A DNA stretch of 64,000 nt from Bacteroidaceae bacterium (GTDB lineage Bacteria; Bacteroidota; Bacteroidia; Bacteroidales; Bacteroidaceae): positions 1 to 64,000 of the forward strand of contig JAGCNZ010000002.1 of the NCBI GenBank assembly GCA_017645655.1, written 5' to 3'. Position numbers and translations under genes: made by a program. The first letter of the stretch is position 1, and each line of letters begins with the position of its first letter. Below the pieces are notes generated by a model. That model had not been told where the DNA came from. It did no database searches and worked only from the letters and a program-made list of their open reading frames with translations. This document shows, in pieces, positions 17,465-28,264 of this stretch.

Positions 17465-18820
17465 ATGAAACGATACACGCTCTGTCTCCTCGCAGTGCTC
17501 AGCTGCCTGCTCTCTATGGCACAAAAGAATGTCATAGACGAAGTGGTGTGGGTTGTCGGAGATGAGGCCATATTGCGCTCCGACGTCGAGAAGCGCCGCG
17601 TGGAATATGGCACACAGCTGAAGGGCAATCCTTATTGTGTTATTCCAGAACAGATTGCCATCCAAAAACTCTTCCTGCATCAGGCAGTCATCGACAGCAT
17701 CGATGTCAGCGATGCCGATGCAAGCCCATACGTCGAAGAGGAACTCAACAAGAGGATTATGATGGCAGGCTCAAAGGAGAAGCTAGAAGAGTACATGAAG
17801 ATGCCAATGGTGCAGATACGCGAAGAGATGCACGATATGGTCAAGAACGAGATGATTGTGATGCGTATGCGTGAGCAGCTCATGTCAGATATCAAGGTGA
17901 CGCCAGCTGAAGTTCGTCGCTTCTTCAACGATATGCCAGAAGACAGCTTGCCGCTCATCCCCACACAAGTGGAGGTGCAGATACTCGTCCTGCAGCCACG
18001 CATCCCTCAGACTGAGATAGATCGTGTGAAGGGCTTGCTGCGCGATTATGCAGAACGCGTCAACAATGGCTCTACGTCATTCTCCACCTTGGCTCGTCTC
18101 TATAGCGAAGACCCAGGCTCGGCACGACAAGGCGGCGAAATGCCATTTATGGGAAAGACCGAACTCGACCCTGGGTTTGCCAACGTAGCATTCAGCATGA
18201 CAGATGCCAGCAAGGTGAGTAAGATAGCACAAAGTGAGTTCGGCTATCATATCATTCAGCTCATTGAGAAACGCGGCGATAAAATAAAGTGCAGACATAT
18301 CTTGAAACGACCCGAAGTGGCACAGGCAGACATCGATAGCGCCCTCGTCGTTCTCGACTCCATCAAAGCCGACATCGTCGCTGGCAAGATATCATTCGAA
18401 GATGCGGCACGCTATGCGTCAGACGACAAGGATACCCGCAACAACCATGGCATCCTGTCCAATATAAATATGGAGACAGGCGAGACTTCCACTCGCTTCG
18501 AGATGAGCGAACTCTCAGCACTTTCCTCGTCACTCGCCAGAACGGTCGAGACACTCGAGGTAGGCGAGATATCCCAACCTTTCACGATGATTAACTCAAA
18601 GGGCAAGACGGTCTGTGCCATCGCCCGACTCAAGAATCGAACCCTCACTCATCGTGCCAGCATCACCGAAGACTTTCAGGTGATGAAGGATATCGTCAGG
18701 AATAAAAAGGGAGAAGAAGCCATCCTGAACTGGATAAAGGAGAAGCAAAAGAGTACGTACATCCGCATCAATCCGGACTGGAGAGACTGCGACTTCCAAT
18801 ACGACGGCTGGGTAAAGTGA
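17465..18820 (+). CDS. surA: SurA-like periplasmic chaperone/isomerase
   Basis: A 451-residue protein with the SurA order: signal peptide (1-19), N-terminal chaperone domain (IDEVVWVVGDEAILRSDVEKRR, about 20-165), a first parvulin domain (about 168-275; FSTLARLYSEDPGSARQGGEM, FGYHIIQLIEKRGDKIKCRHIL) and a second, weaker one (about 280-400; FEDAARYASDDKDTRNNHG). SurA carries unfolded barrel proteins across the periplasm. Its TGA overlaps the GTG start of the OstA-like gene by four bases. Confidence 0.9.
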   Translation: MKRYTLCLLAVLSCLLSMAQKNVIDEVVWVVGDEAILRSDVEKRRVEYGTQLKGNPYCVIPEQIAIQKLFLHQAVIDSIDVSDADASPYVEEELNKRIMMAGSKEKLEEYMKMPMVQIREEMHDMVKNEMIVMRMREQLMSDIKVTPAEVRRFFNDMPEDSLPLIPTQVEVQILVLQPRIPQTEIDRVKGLLRDYAERVNNGSTSFSTLARLYSEDPGSARQGGEMPFMGKTELDPGFANVAFSMTDASKVSKIAQSEFGYHIIQLIEKRGDKIKCRHILKRPEVAQADIDSALVVLDSIKADIVAGKISFEDAARYASDDKDTRNNHGILSNINMETGETSTRFEMSELSALSSSLARTVETLEVGEISQPFTMINSKGKTVCAIARLKNRTLTHRASITEDFQVMKDIVRNKKGEEAILNWIKEKQKSTYIRINPDWRDCDFQYDGWVK

Positions 18821-20556
18821 AGAGTAGGCGACTATACATCCTTTGTGCGACCCTGTTCTTCTGCCTTTGTATGCTTATGGCGGTGACACCGGACCGCAGG
18901 ACTGGAGGGAAGCGAACGCAATCCGACAGCAAGGTGCACCTGTTGCATGCCGACCGCCTTTACTTCGACGAACGCATACATCGCACGGCGCAAATCCTGG
19001 TGGGCGACGTGCGGTTTAGCCACGAAGGCGTGCTGATGTATTGTGATAGCGCTCTTTATTACGAAACCACAAACTCCTTCGATGCTTTCGGACACGTTCG
19101 CATGAACCAAGGCGACACGCTTCATCTCAACAGCGAGGTGCTTTACTATAATGGTCTTGACCGTTTAGCCAGGGCGCGTCATGATGTTGTGCTGAAGCAC
19201 GGGACGATGACAATCTATACCGATAGTCTCGACTATGACCGTCTCTATGAGCTCGGTTACTTCTTCGAAGGTGGTAAGGTACTCGACCACGACAATCAGT
19301 TGACAAGTGACTGGGGTGAGTACAGCCCTCCCACGCACGAAGCAGTCTTCAATTATAACGTGCGCCTCGTCAACCCTGCACCTCCCGCCAAGCCTGAGAC
19401 CGTACTCATCTCCGACACGCTTCACTACAATAATCAGACGGCGATTGCTCACATCGTCGGTCCCTCGAACATCGAAAATGGTGAGAACCATATTTATAGT
19501 GAGCTTGGTTATTACGATACGCAGGCAAAGCACTCGCATCTGCTGGACCGTAGCATCCTGACGAATAATGGCAAGCGATTGGTCGGCGACAGTGTTGTCT
19601 GGAACGACGATGTAGCTGTTGCCGAGGCTTTTGGCAATGTGGTCTATACCGATGTTGTCAACAAGAACATGTTCACTGGCGAGTATTGCTACTATGAGGA
19701 CAGCACGGGATATGTCATGGCGACAGACAGCGCCCTGGCCATCGACTACAGCCAGCAGGACACCATGTATGCGCATGCTGATACAATAAAGGTCTTCACT
19801 TACAACATCGACACGGACTCCACGTATCGTGTGGTGCATGCTTACTATCATATGCGTGCCTTTCGACGTGACCTTCAGGCTGTATGCGACTCGTTGGTCT
19901 ACGATACACGTGACAGCGTGCTCTTCATGTATCGCGACCCCATCATATGGCAACAAGGGCAGCAGCAGTTGGGCGAGGAGATACGCATCTTCTTCAGCGG
20001 CGACAACATCGACAGCATACAGGTGCTGAGGCAGGCGCTATCGGTAGAGAAGGTTGACGACGTGCACTACAATCAGGTGACGGGACACGAGATGCATTCC
20101 TATTTCAAGGATGGCGAATTGTATCTCTCTACGTCCGAGGGCAACGTGTTCGTCAACTACTATCCTTTCGACGAAGACAGCATCATGGTGGAGCTCAACT
20201 ATACTGAGACATCTCTGCTCAAGATGTATGTCAATAAGAATAAGGTGGATCACATCTGGATGCCGGCAGCCACTGGCATTATGTACCCGATACCGCTCAT
20301 TCCCCCTGAGGCGCTCTACCTGCAGAACTTTGCGTGGTTCGACTACATTCGTCCTGTTGACAGGTACGACCTCTTCGAGTGGCGTCCCAAGAAAGCAGGC
20401 ACCGAGTTGAAGGAGAGTGTTCGCCACTCTGCTCCAAAGCAACGACTCAGCGACATCAAGAAGATGCGAGGCATAGAGAGCCCCGAGACGCCGGAGCCCG
20501 TCATTCCCGATGAGCCTGCCACCGTTGAACTTACAGACACGATAAAGCAAGAATAG
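18817..20556 (+). CDS. OstA/LptA-like outer-membrane biogenesis protein
   Basis: A 579-residue protein with an N-terminal hydrophobic anchor or signal (LYILCATLFFCLCMLMAV) and a long run of OstA/LptA-type beta-jellyroll repeats (about 40-330), e.g. VLMYCDSALYYETTNSFDAF and DTLHLNSEVLYYNGLDRLAR. The C-terminal part is extended and Pro-rich (ESPETPEPVIPDEPA). LptA-type proteins bridge LPS across the periplasm, and the adjacent SurA-type genes fit an outer-membrane assembly unit. The start is GTG, chosen because it gives the 4-bp GTGA overlap with surA and keeps the whole leader. Confidence 0.85.
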   Translation: MKSRRLYILCATLFFCLCMLMAVTPDRRTGGKRTQSDSKVHLLHADRLYFDERIHRTAQILVGDVRFSHEGVLMYCDSALYYETTNSFDAFGHVRMNQGDTLHLNSEVLYYNGLDRLARARHDVVLKHGTMTIYTDSLDYDRLYELGYFFEGGKVLDHDNQLTSDWGEYSPPTHEAVFNYNVRLVNPAPPAKPETVLISDTLHYNNQTAIAHIVGPSNIENGENHIYSELGYYDTQAKHSHLLDRSILTNNGKRLVGDSVVWNDDVAVAEAFGNVVYTDVVNKNMFTGEYCYYEDSTGYVMATDSALAIDYSQQDTMYAHADTIKVFTYNIDTDSTYRVVHAYYHMRAFRRDLQAVCDSLVYDTRDSVLFMYRDPIIWQQGQQQLGEEIRIFFSGDNIDSIQVLRQALSVEKVDDVHYNQVTGHEMHSYFKDGELYLSTSEGNVFVNYYPFDEDSIMVELNYTETSLLKMYVNKNKVDHIWMPAATGIMYPIPLIPPEALYLQNFAWFDYIRPVDRYDLFEWRPKKAGTELKESVRHSAPKQRLSDIKKMRGIESPETPEPVIPDEPATVELTDTIKQE

Positions 20557-20559
20557 CCT

Positions 20560-20853
20560 ATGCAACTGTTCAGCACAAGGAAGCCTCGTGGCTTCCGCAG
20601 AGTAAGCATCTACACTGATGAATCACGCGACCGCTTGCAGAAGTTGGTCGACGAAGTGAAGCGTGAGCAGGGTGAGACGCCTGCGAAGGAGGAAGACTTC
20701 AATCCCGACAAGTTTCGCGGCACATTCATCAACTACACGCCTCGTGCCCAAAGGCATAAGGAGAACGGCTCGAAGCTGGGCTGGCCCATCATCATAGTCT
20801 TGCTTTTCGGCTTGCTTATTCTCTGGCGTTTCCTGCTTACGGGGATAAGATAA
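20560..20853 (+). CDS. Small membrane protein of unknown function
   Basis: 97 residues. The first 70 are charged and soluble (VSIYTDESRDRLQKLVDEVK, TPRAQRHKENGSK), and one C-terminal membrane helix follows (LGWPIIIVLLFGLLILWRF, about 74-92). This topology suggests a tail-anchored protein with the charged domain in the cytoplasm. It starts 3 bp after the OstA-like gene, so it is surely co-expressed with it. No family is recognised. Confidence 0.75.
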   Translation: MQLFSTRKPRGFRRVSIYTDESRDRLQKLVDEVKREQGETPAKEEDFNPDKFRGTFINYTPRAQRHKENGSKLGWPIIIVLLFGLLILWRFLLTGIR

Positions 20854-20904
20854 AGCGATGTCTCGTAATAAAGTACTAATGCGATAACGTCATAACGAAA
20901 GAAA

Positions 20905-22749
20905 ATGGACATCATACACCTCCTTCCTGACTCCGTCGCCAACCAGATTGCTGCAGGCGAAGTCGTGCAACGTCCCGCATCCGTCATCAAGGAACTGATG
21001 GAGAATGCCGTGGATGCCGGTGCAACGACTATCGACGTGTTGGTACAAGATGCAGGACGTACGTCCATACAGGTCATCGACGATGGCAAGGGCATGACCG
21101 AGACGGATGCCCGCATGGCGTTCGAGCGTCATGCCACCTCCAAGATAGCGAAAGCCGAAGACCTCTTCACGCTTCAGACGATGGGTTTCCGTGGCGAGGC
21201 ATTGCCCTCTATTGCTGCCGTGTCGCAGGTCAAGTTGACGACTCGCACAGCGGAGCAGGAGTTGGGCGTGCAGTTGTGCCTCGAGGGGTCGCGTGTCGTT
21301 TCTCAGGACGTCTGCTCGTGTCCGGTGGGAGCGAACTTCGAGGTGAGCAACCTTTTCTTTAATGTTCCGGCGCGCAGGAAGTTCCTCAAGTCGAATCAGA
21401 CAGAGCTGAACAACATCATACAAGACTTCGAGCGCATTGCCTTGGTCAATCCGTCGGTTGCTTTCACGCTCTCGAGCAACGGCAACCGTCTGATGCAATT
21501 GCCGGCAGGGGGCAGCATGCAGCGCATCGTGGGCATCTTCGGCAAGAAACTTGGCGAGCAGCTCTTGCCTCTTCAGGTAGAGACGTCGCTCGTAAAGATA
21601 AGCGGTTTCGTGGGCAAACCCGAGGCTGCGCGTAAGAAGAATTCGTCCCAGTACCTCTTTGTCAACGGCCGCTTCATGCGCCATCCGCGTTTCCACTATG
21701 CTGTGATGGAAGCTTTCAGCCACCTCATTCCCGAGGGCGACCAGGTGCCGTACTTTATCTTCTTCCAGGTTGACCCTGCCAACATCGACGTCAACATCCA
21801 TCCTACAAAGACGGAAATCAAGTTCGAGAACGAACAGGAGATATGGAGCATCATTTTGGCAGCCGTGCGTGATGCGCTTGGCAAGTTCAATGCGGTGCCG
21901 ACCATAGACTTCGACGTGGAGGGACGTCCCGAGATACCGACGTATGATGCGAGTGGACTGAATGGTGTCAGGGTGCCCCGTGTGCAGGTGAATCCCGGGT
22001 ACAATCCTTTCAGCAGCCACAGCGAGAGCCGCAAGCCGGCACGTCAGTGGGAGAAACTCTACGAGCAGGCTGCCAATCAGAATAATGCCAACAATCCAGT
22101 TACTCTGAGTCCTCAGGATGCTCAGAATGTTCAGAACACTCCGACAAGTCAGGCCTCGCAGACGCTCTTCCCCGAGAGCGCAGAGATGAGTTCGCAGCAC
22201 TATCAGTACAAGGGGCAGTACATCATGACCGCCGTGCAGTCCGGCCTCATGATTGTCGACCAGCGGCGAGCTCACACACGCATCCTCTACGAGCGCTATA
22301 TGAGGCAGATGCAGGAGCACAATGCTGCTACGCAAGGTCTTCTTTTCCCCGAGTTGCTTGAACTCTCACCGTCCGACGCTGCCCTGCTCACCGGCATCCT
22401 CGACGACATCCGGGCGCTCGGTTTCGACATCACACCTCTCGGTGGCAGCTCGTTCTCCATTGTGGGTGCACCGTCGGGACAGGCCAACCCTGTCGCCGTC
22501 GTGCAACAAATGGTCGAGTCCGTCAAGCAACAAGACGGCGCGCATGCAGATGCGTTGCACCACCAGCTTGCCCTCGTACTGGCCCGCAACAACGCCATCG
22601 AGGTGGGCGAGGCACTAAGCCCCGTACAGATGGAAACGCTCGTCGGCGACCTTTTCCAGTGCGAGAACCCCAACCTCTCGCCCAGCGGAAAGACAATAAT
22701 CACGATTCTCCAGCAGGAACAAATAGATAAGATGTTCAGGACTCCCTAA
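20905..22749 (+). CDS. mutL: DNA mismatch repair protein MutL
   Basis: A 614-residue MutL. The GHKL ATPase domain is intact (IAAGEVVQRPASVIKELMEN, DDGKGM, ATSKI, GFRGEALPSIAAV), followed by the transducer domain (FVNGRF, DVNIHPTKTEIKF). A linker with low-complexity Gln/Asn/Ala (about 385-430) leads to the dimerisation domain (about 430-614). The endonuclease motif expected as DQHA is here DQRRAHTRILYERY, so the His is replaced by Arg, a point to weigh when assuming nicking activity. It is in the same plus-strand run as the OstA-like gene. Confidence 0.96.
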   Translation: MDIIHLLPDSVANQIAAGEVVQRPASVIKELMENAVDAGATTIDVLVQDAGRTSIQVIDDGKGMTETDARMAFERHATSKIAKAEDLFTLQTMGFRGEALPSIAAVSQVKLTTRTAEQELGVQLCLEGSRVVSQDVCSCPVGANFEVSNLFFNVPARRKFLKSNQTELNNIIQDFERIALVNPSVAFTLSSNGNRLMQLPAGGSMQRIVGIFGKKLGEQLLPLQVETSLVKISGFVGKPEAARKKNSSQYLFVNGRFMRHPRFHYAVMEAFSHLIPEGDQVPYFIFFQVDPANIDVNIHPTKTEIKFENEQEIWSIILAAVRDALGKFNAVPTIDFDVEGRPEIPTYDASGLNGVRVPRVQVNPGYNPFSSHSESRKPARQWEKLYEQAANQNNANNPVTLSPQDAQNVQNTPTSQASQTLFPESAEMSSQHYQYKGQYIMTAVQSGLMIVDQRRAHTRILYERYMRQMQEHNAATQGLLFPELLELSPSDAALLTGILDDIRALGFDITPLGGSSFSIVGAPSGQANPVAVVQQMVESVKQQDGAHADALHHQLALVLARNNAIEVGEALSPVQMETLVGDLFQCENPNLSPSGKTIITILQQEQIDKMFRTP

Positions 22750-22813
22750 GTCCCAAGGGAATGCATACAGTCAACTCGTAAATAACTCGTAAATATAAAT
22801 AGTGAAATAGTAA

Positions 22814-23902
<1,089 letters not shown>

Positions 23903-23929
23903 CCCTCGCATCAAGGCATCTGAAATCAT

Positions 23930-23963
23930 CAGGCGTGGTTAGTCGACAAACTAATCACGCCTG
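23930..23963 (+). terminator. trpS intrinsic terminator
   Basis: A 14-bp stem with one G-T pair (CAGGCGTGGTTAGT at 23930-23943, ACTAATCACGCCTG at 23950-23963) followed by TTTTGTT. Confidence 0.85.
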
Positions 23964-23980
23964 TTTTGTTATCGTCGCGT

Positions 23981-24037
23981 GTGATGCCTTGCGTCTGCGC
24001 ACTAAAAAGCGCGACTTGGTGCTAAAGCATCCAAGAA
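23981..24037. repeat. 57-bp flank shared with array 5
   Basis: Matches the reverse complement of 34503-34559 at 51 of 57 positions by hand alignment. It contains a hairpin CTTGG-TGC-TAAA-GCA-T-CCAAG (24015-24035) and sits directly before array 3, as its counterpart does beside array 5. Confidence 0.85.
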
Positions 24038-24043
24038 ACTACC

Positions 24044-24136
24044 CACGTGATAAATCAATTTCACCCACGTGATATTTCAAATATTCCACGTGATAATTTA
24101 ATTTTACCCACGTGACAATTTCAATTTACTTACGCG
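24044..24136. repeat. Phased CACGTG array 3 (forward)
   Basis: Boxes at 24044, 24066, 24087, 24109 (all CACGTG) and 24131 (TACGCG), steps 22-21-22-22. The position where a first box would fall (24022) lies inside the shared flank hairpin. The array ends 109 bp upstream of the -7 box of the next gene. Confidence 0.95.
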
Positions 24137-24245
24137 TCGTCTCCAAACTCCCCATAAGTTGTCAATTTTTCCTCCATTTGTTAAAAATGCGAACACTTAA
24201 CAATCTTTAACGCATAAAAACGCAGCAAAACATCATAAAAAGCAG

Positions 24246-24253
24246 TATCTTTG
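24246..24253 (+). promoter_or_regulatory. -7 promoter box of the large secreted protein
   Basis: TATCTTTG, 117 bp upstream of the ATG at 24371, matching TAnnTTTG. The leader is long and A/T-rich. Confidence 0.6.
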
Positions 24254-24370
24254 CCCCGCTTATGGCCTCGTGCGCACGCATACGCGCAATATATATATTA
24301 ATGTAGCCTGCCTGCCCACCTCCCGCCGAGCACTCAAAAAGACATAATTATTAATCAACCTTTTATACAA

Positions 24371-27300
24371 ATGCAGAAAAAACTATTTCTTCTACTCGTC
24401 CTATTGGCAACTACAATAGGCGCCTGGGCCGATGTTGTTTCAAGCGTTAGCCAACTGTCCAACACGAAATGCTACACTGTAGTGACCGAGCGTGGCTGCT
24501 GGTGGGCGGATTTGACCAACAACAAGCCGTCCTACAATGGAAACATCACCAATCCCGCCAATGTGCCCAACGAGGATGCATACAAGTTTGCTATCATCAA
24601 GCAAGGTGACCACTTCTTCCTGTATTCGCTTGCAGCCCAGAAGTTCATCCATCCGAGGTACAACTTTGTTGACATGATGCCTACCCCTCTTACCATTGAA
24701 GACCTGGGAAACTCTAAGATGAAGATGACGTCTTCCAATCCCGCAAAGGCCATCAACATCGGTGGAAGCCAATGGACATGGGACACATGGACAACCACAG
24801 ACGGAGGCAACACGCTGACCATTTCCGAAGTAGGCGACTTCGACCCGACAGCGGCACTGGCAATGCTCTCGACAAAGGTATATACCGTAAGTTGCGGACG
24901 TGGCAGTTGGGCAGTCACATCAACCAATCTGACTGGCAACAACGCAAGCGGCATCCTTTCTAACAACCAGTTTGCTTTGTTCACCGAAGGAGGTAACATG
25001 TATCTTTACAGCGTCGGTGCTGAGAAGTTTGTCAAATCAAACGGCACGCTGTTCGACGGTAAAGGTGACCCCATCACATTCAATTTAACTGGCGATGCAA
25101 ATTATCCTTATCACTTCTATTTCCCTCTCGAGACTCAAATATATTTCAATTTTCAAGACGGAGCAGGTTCTATCATCTTCAACGACTGGAGCGGACAGGA
25201 CGCTGGAAGCAAGTACCAGATAACACCTGTGGCAGATGCTGACGTGGCTGCCATTACAGCAAAAGCGACAGAGGTATTCTATGGCTCAAAGACCATCACT
25301 TATAATATCAAGATTGACGGAACGACCGTTGCCACAACTACCAACGAGCAAAAGGTCGGAGAGGCAGCAGCGCTTCCAAGCGAATACGCTTCCAAAGAAT
25401 ACGTCACCTACTCTTATTCCCCTACAACTATTGGAGTTGAGACAGAGGAAGTAGAGGTGACAGCCACCGTTGGCACTCTTCCTTTTGAAGTTTCTGCAGA
25501 CTTTGCAAGCGCGCACTGGTATAACATCAAGATTGGTGCCAACCAGCGTTACGTTGGTTGGGAAGCCTCTGAGCCTTATCATACGCATGCAGATGATGAG
25601 GCAACTGAAGTTGTTCGTGCTCGCGATGCATATCAGTGGGCATTCATGGGCAATCCCGTTACTGGCATCAAAGTCGTCAACAAGCATACTGGCGCAAGTT
25701 ACTCGCTGACATCTGAAGGAACAGGAACCAGCATAAGTGGCGCTACAAATGTTCCCAACACAGTGCTCCGCAGCGGCAACCACTATTGGGACATACACCA
25801 AAATGGAGGTGGCTTCTCGCTCAACCTTATCGGAAAGAGCAACTACTACATCAACACACACGGCGGCGCCACAGGTTACTTCCAGATTTGGCAAAGCAGT
25901 GGTGCCAGAACTGATGGAGGCTCACGCATGACAGTTGCCGATGTGCCCGATTTAGGAACGACGATTACGTATAATGTCTCTTATGGAGGCTCTAACGTCT
26001 ACACCACCACAGCTCCTGGTGTCGTGGGAGACGAGCTGGGGGCATTGCCTTCCGACGTTGCTTTGGACTTTGTCACAATCTCAGGTCACGATGCTTCGAC
26101 AACCGTGACTCGCGACATGACAGTCAACGTCTCAGCTACATGGGATGGTCCTTTCGAGCTGAGTGCAGATTATGCAAGTGCTCATTGGTATGACATGGCT
26201 ATTCGTGGCACCTGGTACGTCACGAGTGATCAGACAGATGAAAGTGGTGCGTTGCTTACCGTCAATGCCAATGCTCTCGGTTTAGGCGAGGATGCATACC
26301 ATTGGACATTCGTAGGCGACCCCTGGCACATACAGGTGTACAACAAGGCGGAGGCAAATAACTTTGGTTACACCTCTCAACAGGATCAGGGTGTTCCCAC
26401 GTTTGAGTCCGATACATATTATTGGACGGTTGGGAGAAGCACGTCCGGTATTGCCAATTCATTCGTGCTGAATGTACCTGGGACTGCACTCTTCATCAAC
26501 CAATATGGCGGCGCAGGCGGTTCGCTGAAGTTCTGGAACAGCACTAACAACATCAGCGACGCGGGTTCTGCATTCACGGTGTTTGACATTCCTACAGACT
26601 TCGCAGAATATGCTACAACTGAGATTAAGCCTTATGTAACGCCAACAGGTTACTTTACTTTCACTGATGCAGTCAAGGCCGCCATTGGTTGGCAGGATAG
26701 TTACGAAACGACTTGTTCCTTCAATACCTACAAGACCATGAAGCTGGCGTTGCAGGCCATCGACATGAGCGACATGAGTAACTTCAACCTTCCACAGACT
26801 GGATACTACACTTTGAAGAACAAGAACTATAGTACATACATGACAAGTGAGAGTGGGACGCTTTATGGAAACTCCAGCACGGCGACCGACGCTAAGCAGA
26901 TTGTCAAGCTGACGAAGACTGGCAGCGATACCTACACTATTGGTCTGATGGGCAAGTATGCTCCTGCTACCGTAACACAGAGCACGCAGGTTACAGCCAA
27001 CGCCATAGCCGGCACATACACAGTTGTTATTCCCACGCCTGGTTATGCTGCATTCATGATTGACACAAATCTGCAATACTCTGCACTGCACTGTGCAGGT
27101 GGCGGAAACATCGTAGGCTGGACATCTGTTGCAGACGCTTCCCAATGGAAGGTCGAGGATGCTGAGAGCGTTCTGTTCAGCTTTGGGGAAAATGGCGATG
27201 GCTATGCTACGGCGTACCTGCCGTTCCCATACACTACTCCTGAAGGGGTTGCGGCCTACACGGGCGCGGTCAACGAGAGCAGTGTTTCCTTGTCTGCTGT

Positions 27301-27709
27301 CGAGGGTACTGTTCCTGCAAACACCGCAGTAGTTCTCAAGGGCGAAGCCGGCGCTACTCTCAACTTCACCATTGCTGCCGAAGTTGATGCTATTTCAGGG
27401 AACGCTTTGCTCGGTTCTTACGATCCCGTTTCAGGCGGCGAAGGCGTCTTTGCGCTTGCCAAGAAGAACGATGTCGTAGGTTTCTATCCCGTGGCAAGCA
27501 CGGTGAGCATTCCTGCAGGCAGGGCTTACTTCGTCAGGAACTCTGGCGTGAAGGCCTATACCTTCGTCTTTGATGAGGACGATGCTACTGGCATTACTCT
27601 CTCTGACTCTCCCTTAAAGGGCGAGATTATCTACAACATTGCTGGCCAGCGCTTGAACAAGGCTCAGAGAGGCATTAACATTATTAACGGCAAAAAGGTT
27701 TTGAAGTAA
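24371..27709 (+). CDS. Large secreted repeat protein with C-terminal tail
   Basis: A 1112-residue exported protein. Signal peptide 1-20 (TTIGAWA). At least two copies of a module starting PFEVSADFASAHWYNIKI (about 375) and PFELSADYASAHWYDMAI (about 595) are each preceded by a ThiTYNV-type beta domain (TITYNIKIDGTTVATTTNEQ, TITYNVSYGGSNVYTTTAPG). A GYYTLKNKNYSTYMTS module (about 815) and a beta module like that of the 375-1556 protein follow. The tail IIYNIAGQRLNKAQRGINII is common on Prevotella secreted proteins. It has no visible catalytic site and may bind glycans at the cell surface. A 57-residue peptide gene overlaps its stop codon. Confidence 0.75.
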   Translation: MQKKLFLLLVLLATTIGAWADVVSSVSQLSNTKCYTVVTERGCWWADLTNNKPSYNGNITNPANVPNEDAYKFAIIKQGDHFFLYSLAAQKFIHPRYNFVDMMPTPLTIEDLGNSKMKMTSSNPAKAINIGGSQWTWDTWTTTDGGNTLTISEVGDFDPTAALAMLSTKVYTVSCGRGSWAVTSTNLTGNNASGILSNNQFALFTEGGNMYLYSVGAEKFVKSNGTLFDGKGDPITFNLTGDANYPYHFYFPLETQIYFNFQDGAGSIIFNDWSGQDAGSKYQITPVADADVAAITAKATEVFYGSKTITYNIKIDGTTVATTTNEQKVGEAAALPSEYASKEYVTYSYSPTTIGVETEEVEVTATVGTLPFEVSADFASAHWYNIKIGANQRYVGWEASEPYHTHADDEATEVVRARDAYQWAFMGNPVTGIKVVNKHTGASYSLTSEGTGTSISGATNVPNTVLRSGNHYWDIHQNGGGFSLNLIGKSNYYINTHGGATGYFQIWQSSGARTDGGSRMTVADVPDLGTTITYNVSYGGSNVYTTTAPGVVGDELGALPSDVALDFVTISGHDASTTVTRDMTVNVSATWDGPFELSADYASAHWYDMAIRGTWYVTSDQTDESGALLTVNANALGLGEDAYHWTFVGDPWHIQVYNKAEANNFGYTSQQDQGVPTFESDTYYWTVGRSTSGIANSFVLNVPGTALFINQYGGAGGSLKFWNSTNNISDAGSAFTVFDIPTDFAEYATTEIKPYVTPTGYFTFTDAVKAAIGWQDSYETTCSFNTYKTMKLALQAIDMSDMSNFNLPQTGYYTLKNKNYSTYMTSESGTLYGNSSTATDAKQIVKLTKTGSDTYTIGLMGKYAPATVTQSTQVTANAIAGTYTVVIPTPGYAAFMIDTNLQYSALHCAGGGNIVGWTSVADASQWKVEDAESVLFSFGENGDGYATAYLPFPYTTPEGVAAYTGAVNESSVSLSAVEGTVPANTAVVLKGEAGATLNFTIAAEVDAISGNALLGSYDPVSGGEGVFALAKKNDVVGFYPVASTVSIPAGRAYFVRNSGVKAYTFVFDEDDATGITLSDSPLKGEIIYNIAGQRLNKAQRGINIINGKKVLK

Positions 27710-27882
27710 TGAAAAGGACATATAGTCAGCCGGCCTGCGTGGTCGTAGAGCTTGGCATTCAGCAGATTATCGCCGAGTCACTCCCTATCGGAGGAGGAGG
27801 CGGGGACGATACGATTGGCGATTCCGACCAGATTTTGACGAAGGAGAACAAGGGTGTCAACGTCTGGGACGAGGAGTGGTAG
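27709..27882 (+). CDS. 57-residue peptide, stop-start coupled
   Basis: ATG at 27709-27711 overlaps the stop of the preceding gene (TAATG). It encodes 57 residues: an N-terminal KRTYSQPACVVVELGIQQII segment, a five-glycine run after SLPIG, an acidic stretch and an end VWDEEW. This resembles small Bacteroidales proteins that start MKK-Y-x-P and end in acidic/Trp residues; their function is unknown to me. It shares a transcript with the secreted protein and is followed by a terminator at 27979-28003. It could be a peptide precursor or an accessory of the secreted protein; neither is shown. Confidence 0.7.
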   Translation: MKRTYSQPACVVVELGIQQIIAESLPIGGGGGDDTIGDSDQILTKENKGVNVWDEEW

Positions 27883-27978
27883 GCTCTTTCGCCGAGGCGT
27901 AAGCAGACAGACTGTTGCCTGAAGTGGGCTGCCTGGCTTTGAGCCGGCGGTGTCCTGTCGGGCTTCAGGACGGACGGA

Positions 27979-28003
27979 GAGGTGTCACATTGCGTGGCAC
28001 CTC
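27979..28003 (+). terminator. Terminator after the 57-residue peptide gene
   Basis: A 10-bp stem (GAGGTGTCAC at 27979-27988, GTGGCACCTC at 27994-28003) with one G-T pair and a short loop, followed by TTGCTTTTATTT. Confidence 0.7.
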
Positions 28004-28022
28004 TTGCTTTTATTTCAAACGT

Positions 28023-28137
28023 CGCGTGGGTAAAATGAAATTATCACGTGGGTAAAATGAAAATATCACGTGGAATATTTGAAATATCACGTGGGTAAAA
28101 TGGAATTATCACGTGGGTCGTTTTCAAACACCCCATG
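28023..28137. repeat. Phased CACGTG array 4 (reverse)
   Basis: Boxes at 28023 (CGCGTG), 28045, 28067, 28088, 28110 (CACGTG) and 28132 (CCCATG), steps 22-22-21-22-22. The central spacer is 28073-28087 (GAATATTTGAAATAT). It begins 19 bp after the terminator stem and ends 96 bp before the -33 box of the next operon. Confidence 0.95.
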
Positions 28138-28233
28138 TCGCGTTGGCAACGTCTCCTCGTCGCGTTTTTTATGCCGGCAGGCAAACAATTGAGGAAAAAC
28201 TCGCCTTGTTGTTCATTTTTTAACTGCCAAACG

Positions 28234-28264
28234 TTTGTTTGTGCCATTATTTTTGCTATCTTTG
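28234..28264 (+). promoter_or_regulatory. Promoter of the carbohydrate operon
   Basis: TTTG at 28234-28237 and TATCTTTG at 28257-28264, 19 bp apart, a consensus Bacteroidetes pair. The start codon is 42 bp further down. Confidence 0.75.

Larger units (their letters stand above)
23903..24370. other. Intergenic region between trpS and the large secreted protein
   Basis: 468 bp without a gene. It holds the trpS terminator (23930-23963), a 57-bp flank shared with array 5 (23981-24037), array 3 (24044-24136), the -7 box (24246-24253) and a leader of about 110 nt. Confidence 0.8.

Noticed and set aside
20890..22335. 481-residue open frame on the minus strand
   Set aside because: Antisense to mutL, which has all family motifs; His/Arg/Leu-rich shadow composition.
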